From an uncultured Clostridia bacterium (GTDB lineage Bacteria > Bacillota > Clostridia > Christensenellales > UBA1242): 35,266 nt of DNA. The first letter of the stretch is position 1, and each line of letters begins with the position of its first letter. The stretch spans positions 1-35,266 of the forward strand of contig CANQIX010000010.1 in NCBI GenBank assembly GCA_947624105.1, given 5' to 3'. The translations under genes and the position numbers were made by a program. Of this stretch, positions 8,034-15,109 are shown in pieces. The notes beneath the pieces are model-generated. The model did not search any database, was not told the origin of the DNA, and was given only the letters and a program-made list of their open reading frames with translations.

Positions 8034-8083
8034 GTATGCAACAATTTTTATTTATAACACAATCCGTATGGTAGTATGCAACA
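8034..8083. repeat. Direct repeats GTATGCAACA, possible operator
   Basis: GTATGCAACA occurs at 8034-8043 and again at 8074-8083, start to start 40 nt, close to four helical turns. The first copy also forms an inverted pair with GTTGC just upstream (8018-8022). The pair lies between the divergent YgjP-like and PadR-like genes, where PadR autoregulatory operators are usually found. Function is inferred. Confidence 0.45.
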
Positions 8084-8147
8084 TAACACCACAACATATT
8101 GGAGTGATATTCAACTTTCAAAATCTTGCATAATACCCTAAATTTGT

Positions 8148-8177
8148 TTGACAAGGATATTAAATAAATTATATAAT
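8148..8177 (+). promoter_or_regulatory. Promoter of the PadR-like gene
   Basis: TTGACA (8148-8153), an 18-nt spacer and TATAAT (8172-8177), both perfect. The ATG at 8202 follows with AGGAGGTG at 8189-8196. Confidence 0.8.
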
Positions 8178-8201
8178 ATAAGTGCAATAGGAGGTGAAAG
8201 T

Positions 8202-9974
8202 ATGACATTCAACTCTAACGGACTTATACAATACTTGATTTTAGATTCCCTTTCAAGCGGTTCAAAATATGGGCTTGAAATAATCGAATCGATTTCAAAA
8301 CGCACAAATGGCGGATATATTTTAAAAAAGCCAACTCTTTATTCTTGCCTTACTCGCCTAGAAAAAAGAGGTTACATTTTTTCCTCATATTGGGGAGAAA
8401 GCGAACTTGGCGGAAAGCGTCATTACTACTCACTCACAAAAACCGGACGTGAAAATCTGTCGTTAAATTCAAACGAATTTGAACAGATGCTAAGCGACTA
8501 TAAATCTGGCAACTTTATTAGCGAAGAAGAAAAAGAACCCGTTGTCGCCCAAAGCAGCACAGCAGATAACACAACAGAAGAAAAACCAGTATACCTTGAA
8601 CAAAAGACTTTGTTTGAAGATGCAATAAGCAGTAAGAAAACTCAAAAGGAAGAACAGCCACAAAATCAAGTGATCGACAATCAAATCGACCTTTTCAGTT
8701 TTGCTTCAACTGTTGCTGCTGAGGAAAAGAAAGAGGAGGAAGAACGCAAAGATGATGCCGTTTTCATCACCGACCCTATCCCAGAGCAAAGCAGCACCCT
8801 AACCGAAACTCAACTTGAACAGAACAAGAAGATTTACGACACTTCAAGCGAACTTAAAAAATATCGCAGCAAGAAGAGTTTTGCCGACAATCAAATCGAA
8901 ATCCCTGTTGTATACACCGACAAGCAAGACGAGGAAGACACAAAAGCAAAGATTGCCGCTTTGAAACAGAGTTTGCTTGATGCAAAACAAAGTTACAACA
9001 CAAATAACTATTATTCAAACTCAATTTACACAAACGTTTCGCAAGAACAAACGGAAGAGCGCGAAGAAGAAAATAAACCTCGTCCATCGTTCATCGATCG
9101 CATTGAAGAACATCGCGGAGAAGTTTACACTCGCCCAACCTATTACAAGCAACCAGAACCTTTGACGGAAACACAGCCAGCAAAACCATCTCCAGACGAT
9201 GCAGTGTTCATTACGGCGTCAGTTGATGCGGATAAGATTCAATATCAAAAGCGCATCGCTCCACCAAATATCGAAATAAGTGTATCTGCCGAAAATCTCC
9301 CAGCGCCAATGAGAGATAGCAAACTTGAACCAACCTACAAAGATATGGTTTCAAAGATTATGGAAAAGAAAAAGGAAAAGCCTGCTCCTCAAAGTGAACT
9401 AAGCGATGAGATTTCAGAGCCTGCCTACAAAAACGCTTATGCTGACAGCAGTTACGTTGATGGCGAATTGAACTTTGTCGACTATGAAACTTTGAAGAAT
9501 TATTATTCAACGCACGGCATAACCTTTAAAGAATACCGCAAAACAAAGGTTGAACGCATACACAACACAAACTTCTTAAACTTCATTGCTTCTGCAATTT
9601 TACTTCTTTTAAGCGCTGTTGGAAGTGGACTTATATACCTAATCACCTGGGCTTGCCACTTGCTTATGCCAGCAACCAACTTTATGTATTACACAATCAT
9701 AATCGCTTTTGCAGTGTTTGTTGCAGTTGAATTTATACTCTACAAATTTACAAACAGCAAAAAAGCGTCCTTAAAATATGACGCAATAGTAAACTGGATA
9801 ATCTTCCTACTCTCCTGTGTTGTAATACTTGTTGTAAACGTATGCTTTGGAATGCAAGTTGAAAACTTTGCAACTTTCCTCACTTCAATGCTTGTGCCTG
9901 CATTTGCTATTCTGCTTATTTTCCCAATCAACTTCCACATTAGAAAGTTCTTATACAAAAAATTTGCAAAATAG
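8202..9974 (+). CDS. PadR-type transcriptional regulator with a long linker and four C-terminal membrane helices
   Basis: The 590-residue product begins with a PadR winged-helix domain (about 8-95): LILDSLSSGSKYGLEII, the recognition helix region KKPTLYSCLTRLEKRGYI, and the wing RHYYSLTKTG. A charged, Gln/Glu-rich, low-complexity linker of about 350 residues follows, containing DDAVFIT twice (184-190 and 332-338). Four hydrophobic helices lie at about 457-483, 494-515, 529-552 and 560-583, ending in a basic tail. Soluble PadR regulators are 100-200 residues, so this would be a membrane-tethered repressor. An in-frame TTG at 8148 is really the -35 box; the ATG at 8202 has AGGAGG. It is transcribed alone and followed by two small-RNA-like units. 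Ligand and targets are unknown. Confidence 0.8.
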   Translation: MTFNSNGLIQYLILDSLSSGSKYGLEIIESISKRTNGGYILKKPTLYSCLTRLEKRGYIFSSYWGESELGGKRHYYSLTKTGRENLSLNSNEFEQMLSDYKSGNFISEEEKEPVVAQSSTADNTTEEKPVYLEQKTLFEDAISSKKTQKEEQPQNQVIDNQIDLFSFASTVAAEEKKEEEERKDDAVFITDPIPEQSSTLTETQLEQNKKIYDTSSELKKYRSKKSFADNQIEIPVVYTDKQDEEDTKAKIAALKQSLLDAKQSYNTNNYYSNSIYTNVSQEQTEEREEENKPRPSFIDRIEEHRGEVYTRPTYYKQPEPLTETQPAKPSPDDAVFITASVDADKIQYQKRIAPPNIEISVSAENLPAPMRDSKLEPTYKDMVSKIMEKKKEKPAPQSELSDEISEPAYKNAYADSSYVDGELNFVDYETLKNYYSTHGITFKEYRKTKVERIHNTNFLNFIASAILLLLSAVGSGLIYLITWACHLLMPATNFMYYTIIIAFAVFVAVEFILYKFTNSKKASLKYDAIVNWIIFLLSCVVILVVNVCFGMQVENFATFLTSMLVPAFAILLIFPINFHIRKFLYKKFAK

Positions 9975-10004
9975 TGAATAATTTGCAAAATCGCGCATAT
10001 ATTA
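9975..10004 (+). promoter_or_regulatory. Possible promoter of tandem RNA unit 1
   Basis: TGAATA (9975-9980), 15 nt, then CATATATTA (9996-10004). The stretch matches the better sigma-G-like site of unit 2 base for base over much of its length, but its spacing is 2 nt shorter. It starts directly at the stop of the PadR-like gene. Confidence 0.35.
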
Positions 10005-10010
10005 TTAATA

Positions 10011-10104
10011 GGTTAGCGCAAATGCTAACCACTTAAAGGGCTCTACAACAGCCCTATCCGAGAAAGAAAGAGGTCATATCAATCAGTTTTCCTCTTTCTT
10101 TTTT
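10011..10104 (+). ncRNA. Candidate small RNA, tandem unit 1
   Basis: Three hairpins in 94 nt: GGTTAGC/GCTAACC (10011-10017 with 10024-10030), AGGGCT/AGCCCT (10037-10042 with 10050-10055), and a 10-bp terminator stem AAGAAAGAGG/CCTCTTTCTT (10064-10073 with 10091-10100) followed by T. No reading frame of note. It shares its upstream element and the shape of its terminator loop with unit 2. It could instead be the structured 3' end of the PadR-like mRNA. Confidence 0.5.
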
Positions 10105-10139
10105 GTTGCCTAAGTTGGTGTAAAAAATTTTAATAATTG

Positions 10140-10169
10140 TGAATAAGATTTTAAAATACGCGCATAGTA
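10140..10169 (+). promoter_or_regulatory. Sigma-G-like promoter of tandem RNA unit 2
   Basis: TGAATA (10140-10145), exactly 17 nt, then CATAGTA (10163-10169), close to the B. subtilis sigma-G pattern of TGAATA-type -35 and CATnnTA -10. No good sigma-A alternative is seen. Sporulation genes elsewhere in the window make a forespore promoter plausible. Confidence 0.45.
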
Positions 10170-10174
10170 TATCT

Positions 10175-10250
10175 GTGCTTAGAAAGAGAACTTCTTAGCA
10201 CCTTAGAAGAGAGAACTTGGCATCAGTCAATCTTCTCTTTTCTTTTTTTT
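10175..10250 (+). ncRNA. Candidate small RNA, tandem unit 2
   Basis: GTGCT (10175-10179) pairs with AGCAC (10197-10201), with AGAA/TTCT inside; then a terminator stem AGAAGAGA (10205-10212) with TCTCTTTT (10234-10241) and a run of eight T (10243-10250). The 3' end is antisense to the last codons of the convergent COG2426 gene, so the terminator doubles as coding DNA on the other strand. Confidence 0.5.
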
Positions 10251-10840
10251 ATCGCCCTTCTAAATATAAAGACGATAAGCGACACAAGAAGATACGCAGC
10301 AATAACGCAGATGGACGCTATAAGCACATAAAACGCCGAATTTTCAAACAAGCAACAAAGCATTAGCATAATTAAGCAACTTGCAAGATCTCCCACCATA
10401 ACCGCCAAAAACGACTGCCAAGGCTTCAAACTGCTTAAGCCTGCAATAATGCTGCCACTATACACTCCCGTAAGAGGTAGTGGCACAGCAACAAATGCAG
10501 CAAGCGCAAACAACTTATAGATGTTTTTGCCTTTTTCGTTTATCTTGCCCACCTGTTTTTCATATTTGACTTGCATATTGTGATAAAAGCGTTCGTAGAT
10601 AAACCCACTTGTCTTCTTTTTTATCGCCCGAAACAGAAATATCACAATTACGCAAACAATCGCTCCGCCCAGCAGCGTTATGAGGACAGCGGTAAGTGGA
10701 CTAAGCGTTTTATCTCCCCAAACAGCAACCGACAGCGCGAGCGGAATCGCAAGTTTTGTTTCTAATGTCGGTATCATTGCCACTAAAAGCACGGCAACTG
10801 CCACACAACTTGAAAAATTATCAGCCAAAAATTCAATCAT
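10223..10840 (-). CDS. COG2426 / small multidrug export family membrane protein
   Basis: A 205-residue integral membrane protein of the PF06695 (Sm_multidrug_ex, COG2426) family, whose transport role is poorly established. The family signature is visible: MIPTLETKLAIPLAL near the N-terminus, a second conserved loop PLPLTGVYSGSIIAG, and about five or six hydrophobic helices with a basic cytoplasmic segment in the middle and a Lys/Arg-rich tail. The ATG at 10840 has GAAGGTG 4-5 nt upstream; the longer frame to 10885 runs through probable promoter DNA. Its 3' end overlaps, antisense, the terminator of RNA unit 2. Confidence 0.75.
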   Translation of the reverse strand: MIEFLADNFSSCVAVAVLLVAMIPTLETKLAIPLALSVAVWGDKTLSPLTAVLITLLGGAIVCVIVIFLFRAIKKKTSGFIYERFYHNMQVKYEKQVGKINEKGKNIYKLFALAAFVAVPLPLTGVYSGSIIAGLSSLKPWQSFLAVMVGDLASCLIMLMLCCLFENSAFYVLIASICVIAAYLLVSLIVFIFRRAIKKRKEKID

Positions 10841-10917
10841 ACACACCTTCAAAAGTCTACAATAAAATATATAAAGCAATAACAAAAAATATTCTCACTC
10901 GTTGCACAAAATTTGAT

Positions 10918-10946
10918 TTGACATTTGTCGCCATAAATCATATAAT
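10918..10946 (+). promoter_or_regulatory. Consensus sigma-A promoter of lgt
   Basis: TTGACA (10918-10923), a 17-nt spacer and TATAAT (10941-10946), a perfect match in both boxes and spacing. It predicts a short leader of about 18 nt. Confidence 0.85.
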
Positions 10947-10970
10947 TTAGCATATAGATTGAGGTTCGAT

Positions 10971-11774
10971 ATGCTTTTAATGCAAAAATACTTTATGCTC
11001 TTTAATTACCCGATCCACTACTACGGTATAATCAGTGCCGTAGGATATCTTATCGGCGTCATTGTCTGCTGCCTAAACGCAAAAAAGAGAGGGTTTAAGT
11101 TTGACGACATAATAACCTGCGCTTGCTATGTTATTCCACTTGCAATTATAGGGGCAAGACTATGCTTTGTGCTTTTTAATATCGAACTTTTTGACAGTTT
11201 CTGGGAAATATTCGACATTACTTCTGGAGGAATCAGCGGACTTGTCTTTTATGGCGGCGTTGTTGGAGGACTGCTTGGCGCTTTGCTCTATTGCCTAATA
11301 CACAAAAAGAACTTCTTAAAACTTGCCGACATTGCCGTTTTAGGACTTCTTGTCGGGCAAGCAATCGGCAGATGGGGAAACTTCATAAACGAAGAAGCGC
11401 ACGGCTTTGAAGTAACAAACCCAAGTTTTCAGTTTTTCCCAATCTGCGTTGAGATAGGCGGAAGATACTTCTTAGCAACTTTCTTCTACGAATTTGTAAA
11501 CAATATGATAATTTTCACCGTGCTTGAAATTTTGCTATATAAAACGAACCTAAAAAGCGGAACTATCGGCCACCTTTACTTAATCGCCTATAGCGCTTGT
11601 CGTTTTGTTGTCGAAGGCTTGCGTGTTGACTGCGTGATGATTGGAAACTTAAAAGCCGCACAGGTAACGAGTGTTTTGCTTATCCTATACGCAACAACTT
11701 ACCTCATAGTGCGCGCAATAATCGATAGAAAGAAAGCCAAAAGGAACAATTCCCCAGACGCGAAAAAAGAATAA
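10971..11774 (+). CDS. lgt: Prolipoprotein diacylglyceryl transferase
   Basis: Lgt moves diacylglycerol from phosphatidylglycerol to the lipobox Cys of prolipoproteins, the first step of lipoprotein maturation. The 267-residue polytopic membrane protein has the Lgt signature GRWGNFINEEAHG (Gly133, Arg134, Asn137), GARLCFVLFN near residue 61, and a C-terminal CRFVVEGLR. At the site where E. coli carries its conserved His103 (a HGG loop) this protein has Tyr94 in VFYGG. The ATG at 10971 has GAGGT 5 nt upstream and is preferred to the in-frame TTG at 10959. A terminator sits on its stop codon. Confidence 0.95.
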   Translation: MLLMQKYFMLFNYPIHYYGIISAVGYLIGVIVCCLNAKKRGFKFDDIITCACYVIPLAIIGARLCFVLFNIELFDSFWEIFDITSGGISGLVFYGGVVGGLLGALLYCLIHKKNFLKLADIAVLGLLVGQAIGRWGNFINEEAHGFEVTNPSFQFFPICVEIGGRYFLATFFYEFVNNMIIFTVLEILLYKTNLKSGTIGHLYLIAYSACRFVVEGLRVDCVMIGNLKAAQVTSVLLILYATTYLIVRAIIDRKKAKRNNSPDAKKE

Positions 11775-11803
11775 TTATCTCCCAAGCGGAGATAATTTTA
11801 TTT
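11773..11803 (+). terminator. Terminator at the end of lgt
   Basis: A perfect 10-bp stem, AATTATCTCC (11773-11782) with GGAGATAATT (11788-11797), 5-nt loop, then TTATTT. The first possible start codon of the next gene is at 11804, immediately after it, so the next two genes depend on read-through or an unseen promoter. Confidence 0.75.
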
Positions 11804-12304
11804 ATGAGAGGACGCATACAGAAGGTAAAGAAATCGGTGATTTTGGAGTTTGTTTTTGTATTGAACACCCTCCTATTTCTTACCGGCATTGCGCTTAACA
11901 TCTTTCTTTTTAAAAGTTACCCTTCTTTATGGTTTTTTGTATTCTGTTTCTGTGTTGGCACTTATCAAATCCTCAAGAGCAGATTTTTAAAGTTAGACAG
12001 CGGATTTTATCTTGGCACTCTGCTTCTTCTTATATCTATCAGCGGTTTCGTCTTCCTATTCACCCACACAACTGCCTACTCATACCTCTACATCGAGGGT
12101 TCGTTTTTCCTATCTTCTCTGCTCACATTTTTCGTCTGTGGGCAGCGATTTCACTTAATAATTTGTTATCTTATCTTTTTCGTCATAATGCTCAGCATTC
12201 TTTTTGTATTTTCTTTGGTGAGTTTGCCAATTTTAATTGCAATTTCAGTGCTGTTTTTGTTATTATTAGTTGTGATTACTATATTTTCATTTTGGAGTAG
12301 ATAA
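11804..12304 (+). CDS. Small integral membrane protein of unknown function
   Basis: I do not recognise this protein. It has up to 166 residues, with a basic N-terminus and about five hydrophobic helices covering most of its length, and no conserved motif that I can name. The ATG at 11804 follows the lgt terminator directly; its only Shine-Dalgarno-like bases (GGAG) lie in that hairpin. A GTG at 11837 has AGAAGG about 10 nt upstream and would give 155 residues, so the start is uncertain. Its TAA overlaps the ATG of the DivIVA-like gene by one base, so translation is probably coupled and the two products may act together at the membrane. Confidence 0.6.
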   Translation: MRGRIQKVKKSVILEFVFVLNTLLFLTGIALNIFLFKSYPSLWFFVFCFCVGTYQILKSRFLKLDSGFYLGTLLLLISISGFVFLFTHTTAYSYLYIEGSFFLSSLLTFFVCGQRFHLIICYLIFFVIMLSILFVFSLVSLPILIAISVLFLLLLVVITIFSFWSR

Positions 12305-12921
12305 TGGATTTTAACGAACAAGAGTATGGATATAACAAAGACGAAGTGAATCAATACATTGAAAAGATAAAGGCAACTTACGAGGCAAAGTTGATGGAAG
12401 AAAAGTTGAAGACACTTGAAGCCGAACATCGCCTGCTTAAACTTAGAAACGAACACCTCGAACTTGAAAATAAAGAGCAGAACATTTTAAACGCCTTGGA
12501 CGTGTTAGAGAAAGCAAAAAAGTTTGAAGAGGAAGACACAAAAAGTTTCTATGCTCTCGTGTTTGACAAAATCGAACTTTTAATACAAGAACTTGACCTA
12601 CGTTTCCCAGAACTTAAGAAGAATCAAAATTTTGGAAAGGTGTTAAAGGAATTTAAAGACATCTCTGCAAAGTTTAAAGATAAGTTTGTTGTTGAAACGA
12701 ATGTAACAAGCCCTGTAAACTTACCAAACGACAGTATGCGTGTGCTTTTAAATAAGATGCAAGACTACCGCAAAGGGCAAGACACTCCAAAAGAAATCAA
12801 ACTGCAAACCGCAAAACAAAAAGAGCCAGAATCGTCAAGCGGATTTAGTCTGGAAGAGGCATTGAACCCAAAAGATGACCTATCAGAAATTATGAAAGCA
12901 TTTGATTTTTATAATAAATAA
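12304..12921 (+). CDS. DivIVA-like coiled-coil protein
   Basis: The 205-residue protein starts with a short DivIVA/GpsB-like N-terminal motif, FNEQEYGYNKDEVNQYIEKI, followed by a predicted coiled coil (about 15-75) rich in Glu, Lys and Leu, a second helical region (about 80-130) and a polar C-terminal tail. DivIVA-family proteins bind curved membrane and place division, growth or sporulation factors. It is longer than GpsB and lacks the long coil of full DivIVA, so it is best called DivIVA-domain-like. GGAG lies 8 nt before the ATG, and the start overlaps the stop of the small membrane protein gene. A terminator follows. Confidence 0.65.
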   Translation: MDFNEQEYGYNKDEVNQYIEKIKATYEAKLMEEKLKTLEAEHRLLKLRNEHLELENKEQNILNALDVLEKAKKFEEEDTKSFYALVFDKIELLIQELDLRFPELKKNQNFGKVLKEFKDISAKFKDKFVVETNVTSPVNLPNDSMRVLLNKMQDYRKGQDTPKEIKLQTAKQKEPESSSGFSLEEALNPKDDLSEIMKAFDFYNK

Positions 12922-12927
12922 AAAAAG

Positions 12928-12956
12928 AAAAATGAGAAAATTATTCTCATTTTTTT
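12928..12956 (+). terminator. Terminator after the DivIVA-like gene
   Basis: AAATGAGAA (12930-12938) pairs with TTCTCATTT (12944-12952), then T. An A-rich 5' side also gives a T run on the minus strand, so it may serve the convergent exporter gene as well. Confidence 0.75.
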
Positions 12957-13030
12957 ATAAATTATTATTAGTTATATAAAAACAACTAAATAATTCCTAG
13001 GCCGAATTTTAAAATTTTAACAAAATATTT

Positions 13031-13975
13031 TTAAAAATTAATTAAATATGGAATAAATGACAAAATAATTCCGGAAATAATTCCAATAATATATTGCAAA
13101 ATTATAATTAAAATTGTTTCTTTTACTCTCTTTTTGTTCTTTGTTGCAAGCACCATAAGTCCAACACCTGCTCCACTTGTAAGTCCTGCAACAAGAGCCG
13201 GAAACAGAAGTCCACCGCCAAGATAAACTTCAACTAGCAGCACCGACGATGCACAGTTTGGAATCAATCCAACAAGTGCCGCAAGCAGAATTTGAATGTA
13301 TACATTGTTTGTAAGCAGTCCGCTAAGCGACTCCGCGTTGAGATTGTTCACAATCAAATTTATCACAAATGTTGCAATAAAGATGTATATCAAAATTTCA
13401 AAAGTGTGCATTATCGCATCGATAAAAACATTGTCCACGCAGCAGTGGTCTTTTTCATCGCACTCCTCGTGGCATTCGTCTGTGTGGATATGCCCGCACT
13501 CGTGAGTGTGGTGCAAAGAGTGATGTTCGTGTTCTTCCTCTTCCACAGAAAAGTTCTTCTGTTTCTTTTTTGTGGTTATGCCGATTATCATATCAAGCAG
13601 ATATCCCCAGAAGATTGCAAACACAATTTTTATGCCAACAAGCAAAAGCAGACTTAAAATTTTGTCTGGATATGCAAGCATCATAGGGATTGTTTCATCG
13701 CTAGTTGCAATAAACACCGCAATCATCGCTCCAAGCGACACCTTTCTTCTGGTGTAGAGATCCGCCATAACGCTTGAAAATCCACATTGAGGTAGGCAGC
13801 CTAAAAATGCGGCAACTGCCACCCCACCTTTCTTGCTTTTAGTTAAAAATTTGTAGAATTTGTGATTATGGTCATGCGAAAGCCACGAAACAAGCAGGTA
13901 TGCCAAAAACAATATTGGCACAGCACTTAAACTTTCTGTAATTGCGCTCATCAGCGATGTGTAGAAAATTTCCAT
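13031..13975 (-). CDS. Putative 10-TM heavy-metal exporter (ArsP_2-type permease) with a His/Cys-rich loop
   Basis: The 314-residue membrane protein shows the internal duplication of ArsP_2-like permeases: GCLPQCGFSSV (about 59-69) in the first half and GLIPNCASSV in the second, each between hydrophobic helices. The two halves are joined by a loop (about 145-180) packed with His, Cys, Glu and Asp, including HEHHSLHHTHECGH and a Cys-Cys pair, which would bind a soft or transition metal. Related Clostridial proteins are annotated as manganese or arsenic-type exporters; the metal cannot be told here. It is transcribed alone from a promoter at 13985-14013, and I found no clear metal-regulator operator. 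Confidence 0.75.
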   Translation of the reverse strand: MEIFYTSLMSAITESLSAVPILFLAYLLVSWLSHDHNHKFYKFLTKSKKGGVAVAAFLGCLPQCGFSSVMADLYTRRKVSLGAMIAVFIATSDETIPMMLAYPDKILSLLLLVGIKIVFAIFWGYLLDMIIGITTKKKQKNFSVEEEEHEHHSLHHTHECGHIHTDECHEECDEKDHCCVDNVFIDAIMHTFEILIYIFIATFVINLIVNNLNAESLSGLLTNNVYIQILLAALVGLIPNCASSVLLVEVYLGGGLLFPALVAGLTSGAGVGLMVLATKNKKRVKETILIIILQYIIGIISGIILSFIPYLINF

Positions 13976-13984
13976 AACTACAAT

Positions 13985-14013
13985 ATTATATATGAATTAA
14001 AATTATTTGTAAA
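13985..14013 (-). promoter_or_regulatory. Promoter of the metal exporter gene
   Basis: Minus strand TTTACA (14008-14013), a 17-nt spacer and TATAAT (13985-13990). The -10 box lies about 9 nt before the ATG at 13975, so the leader is at most a few bases; no AGGAGG is visible. Confidence 0.6.
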
Positions 14014-14045
14014 GAATTAAGTCGATTTTGTCTTATAATAGGTAT

Positions 14046-14073
14046 AAAAAAACTGCAACATCGTGCAGTTTTC
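14046..14073 (-). terminator. Terminator of rplM-rpsI
   Basis: Minus strand AAAACTGCA (14064-14072) pairs with TGCAGTTTT (14049-14057), 6-nt loop, followed by T. It lies 12 nt beyond the rpsI stop. Confidence 0.85.
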
Positions 14074-14084
14074 TTTTGCAAATA

Positions 14085-14492
14085 TTATCTCTTTGAGAAT
14101 TGTGGTGCTTTTCTAGCCTTCTTAAGACCATACTTCTTACGTTCTTTCATTCTTGAATCTCTAGTAAGCAATCCAGCGGCCTTAAGTTCTGGTTTGTATG
14201 TTTCACTTGCAAGAACAAGTGCTCTTGCGAGTCCGTGGCATACAGCCCCAGCCTGTCCTGCAATTCCGCCACCAAAAACGTTTACAACAACATCATAATC
14301 GTTTTGCTTACTAAGAAGTGTAAGTGGTTGTTTTGCAATTGCAACAAGTGCATCGGTTGAGAAATATTCTTCAACAGTTTTTCCGTTTACTGTTACAACA
14401 CCAGAGCCTGGATAAAGTCTAACTCTAGCAACAGATTTCTTTCTTCTACCAGTAGCGATAAATGCGCCAGGTTTAACAAGTTTTTTAGCCAT
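14085..14492 (-). CDS. rpsI: 30S ribosomal protein S9
   Basis: S9 is a small-subunit head protein whose C-terminal tail reaches the P-site tRNA. The 135-residue sequence contains [19 protein letters not shown] near the N-terminus, the central [20 protein letters not shown], and the basic tail ending in [12 protein letters not shown], the conserved S-K-R terminus. The ATG overlaps the rplM stop by one base, so the two are translationally coupled, and AAGGAG lies 12 nt upstream inside rplM. Confidence 0.98.
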   Translation of the reverse strand: MAKKLVKPGAFIATGRRKKSVARVRLYPGSGVVTVNGKTVEEYFSTDALVAIAKQPLTLLSKQNDYDVVVNVFGGGIAGQAGAVCHGLARALVLASETYKPELKAAGLLTRDSRMKERKKYGLKKARKAPQFSKR

Positions 14493-14935
14493 TATTCAAT
14501 AACTCCTTTTAATGTAACAGGTGTTGGTTGTTGTGCCTGTTGATTGTGATTTGCATCTTTGTAAACGTGAAGTCTTGTGAATGCTTTTCTTCCAAGAGTA
14601 GTTTTTGGAAGCATACCTTTAACGGCGTGTTCAACAACTTTTGGAGAATCCTTTGCCATCAAAGTTTTGTAATCAACAGTTTTAAGTCCACCGATGTAAC
14701 CTGTGTGCCATCTAAGTTTCTTTTGTTCTAATTTCTTACCTGTAAGAACAACTTTGTCTGAGTTGATAACAACAACATAGTCGCCTGTATCAACGTTTGG
14801 TGTGTAAATAGTTTTATTCTTTCCTGTCAGTATATCTGCAACTTGACTTGCAAGTCTGCCAAGTGGAACATTTGCAGCATCAACTACAAACCACTTTCTT
14901 TCAACTGTAGCAGGATTTGCCATATAAGTTTTCAT
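14492..14935 (-). CDS. rplM: 50S ribosomal protein L13
   Basis: L13 is an early-assembly large-subunit protein. The 147-residue protein has the family features: [20 protein letters not shown] near the N-terminus, [21 protein letters not shown], and the conserved [27 protein letters not shown] is 6 nt before the ATG. It heads the rplM-rpsI operon, behind a promoter and an approximately 95-nt leader. Confidence 0.98.
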   Translation of the reverse strand: MKTYMANPATVERKWFVVDAANVPLGRLASQVADILTGKNKTIYTPNVDTGDYVVVINSDKVVLTGKKLEQKKLRWHTGYIGGLKTVDYKTLMAKDSPKVVEHAVKGMLPKTTLGRKAFTRLHVYKDANHNQQAQQPTPVTLKGVIE

Positions 14936-15031
14936 TAAAATCTCCTACGTAAATTATAATAAATTGGACATTTTATCAAACATTCAGTGGTAATATCGGG
15001 GCTATTCAATAAATACCGCCTCTAGTAAGAC
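14936..15031 (-). promoter_or_regulatory. 5' leader of rplM-rpsI, possible L13 leader
   Basis: The transcript from the promoter at 15038-15066 would carry about 95 untranslated nt. It includes CTAGAGGCGGTATT and later ATATTACC, which can pair in part (GGTA with TACC). Firmicutes often have a structured L13 leader here; the position and the AGGCGGTA-like core fit, but I cannot fold it confidently. Confidence 0.4.
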
Positions 15032-15037
15032 GATATT

Positions 15038-15066
15038 ATTTTACTCATATACAATTTAATTGTCAA
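15038..15066 (-). promoter_or_regulatory. Promoter of rplM-rpsI
   Basis: Minus strand TTGACA (15061-15066), a 17-nt spacer and TAAAAT (15038-15043). Confidence 0.75.
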
Positions 15067-15109
15067 GCATTTAAAGCGATTTTGGCAAATATTTTTTTGT
15101 GAATTTTCC

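Noticed and set aside
8148-8201. TTG at 8148 as start of the PadR-like protein
   Set aside because: The TTG belongs to a perfect -35 box TTGACA; the ATG at 8202 has AGGAGG.
11929-12300. A 123-codon + frame overlapping the small membrane protein gene
   Set aside because: The other frame has a continuous membrane-protein pattern and couples to the DivIVA-like gene; this frame is His/Cys/Ser-rich shadow sequence.
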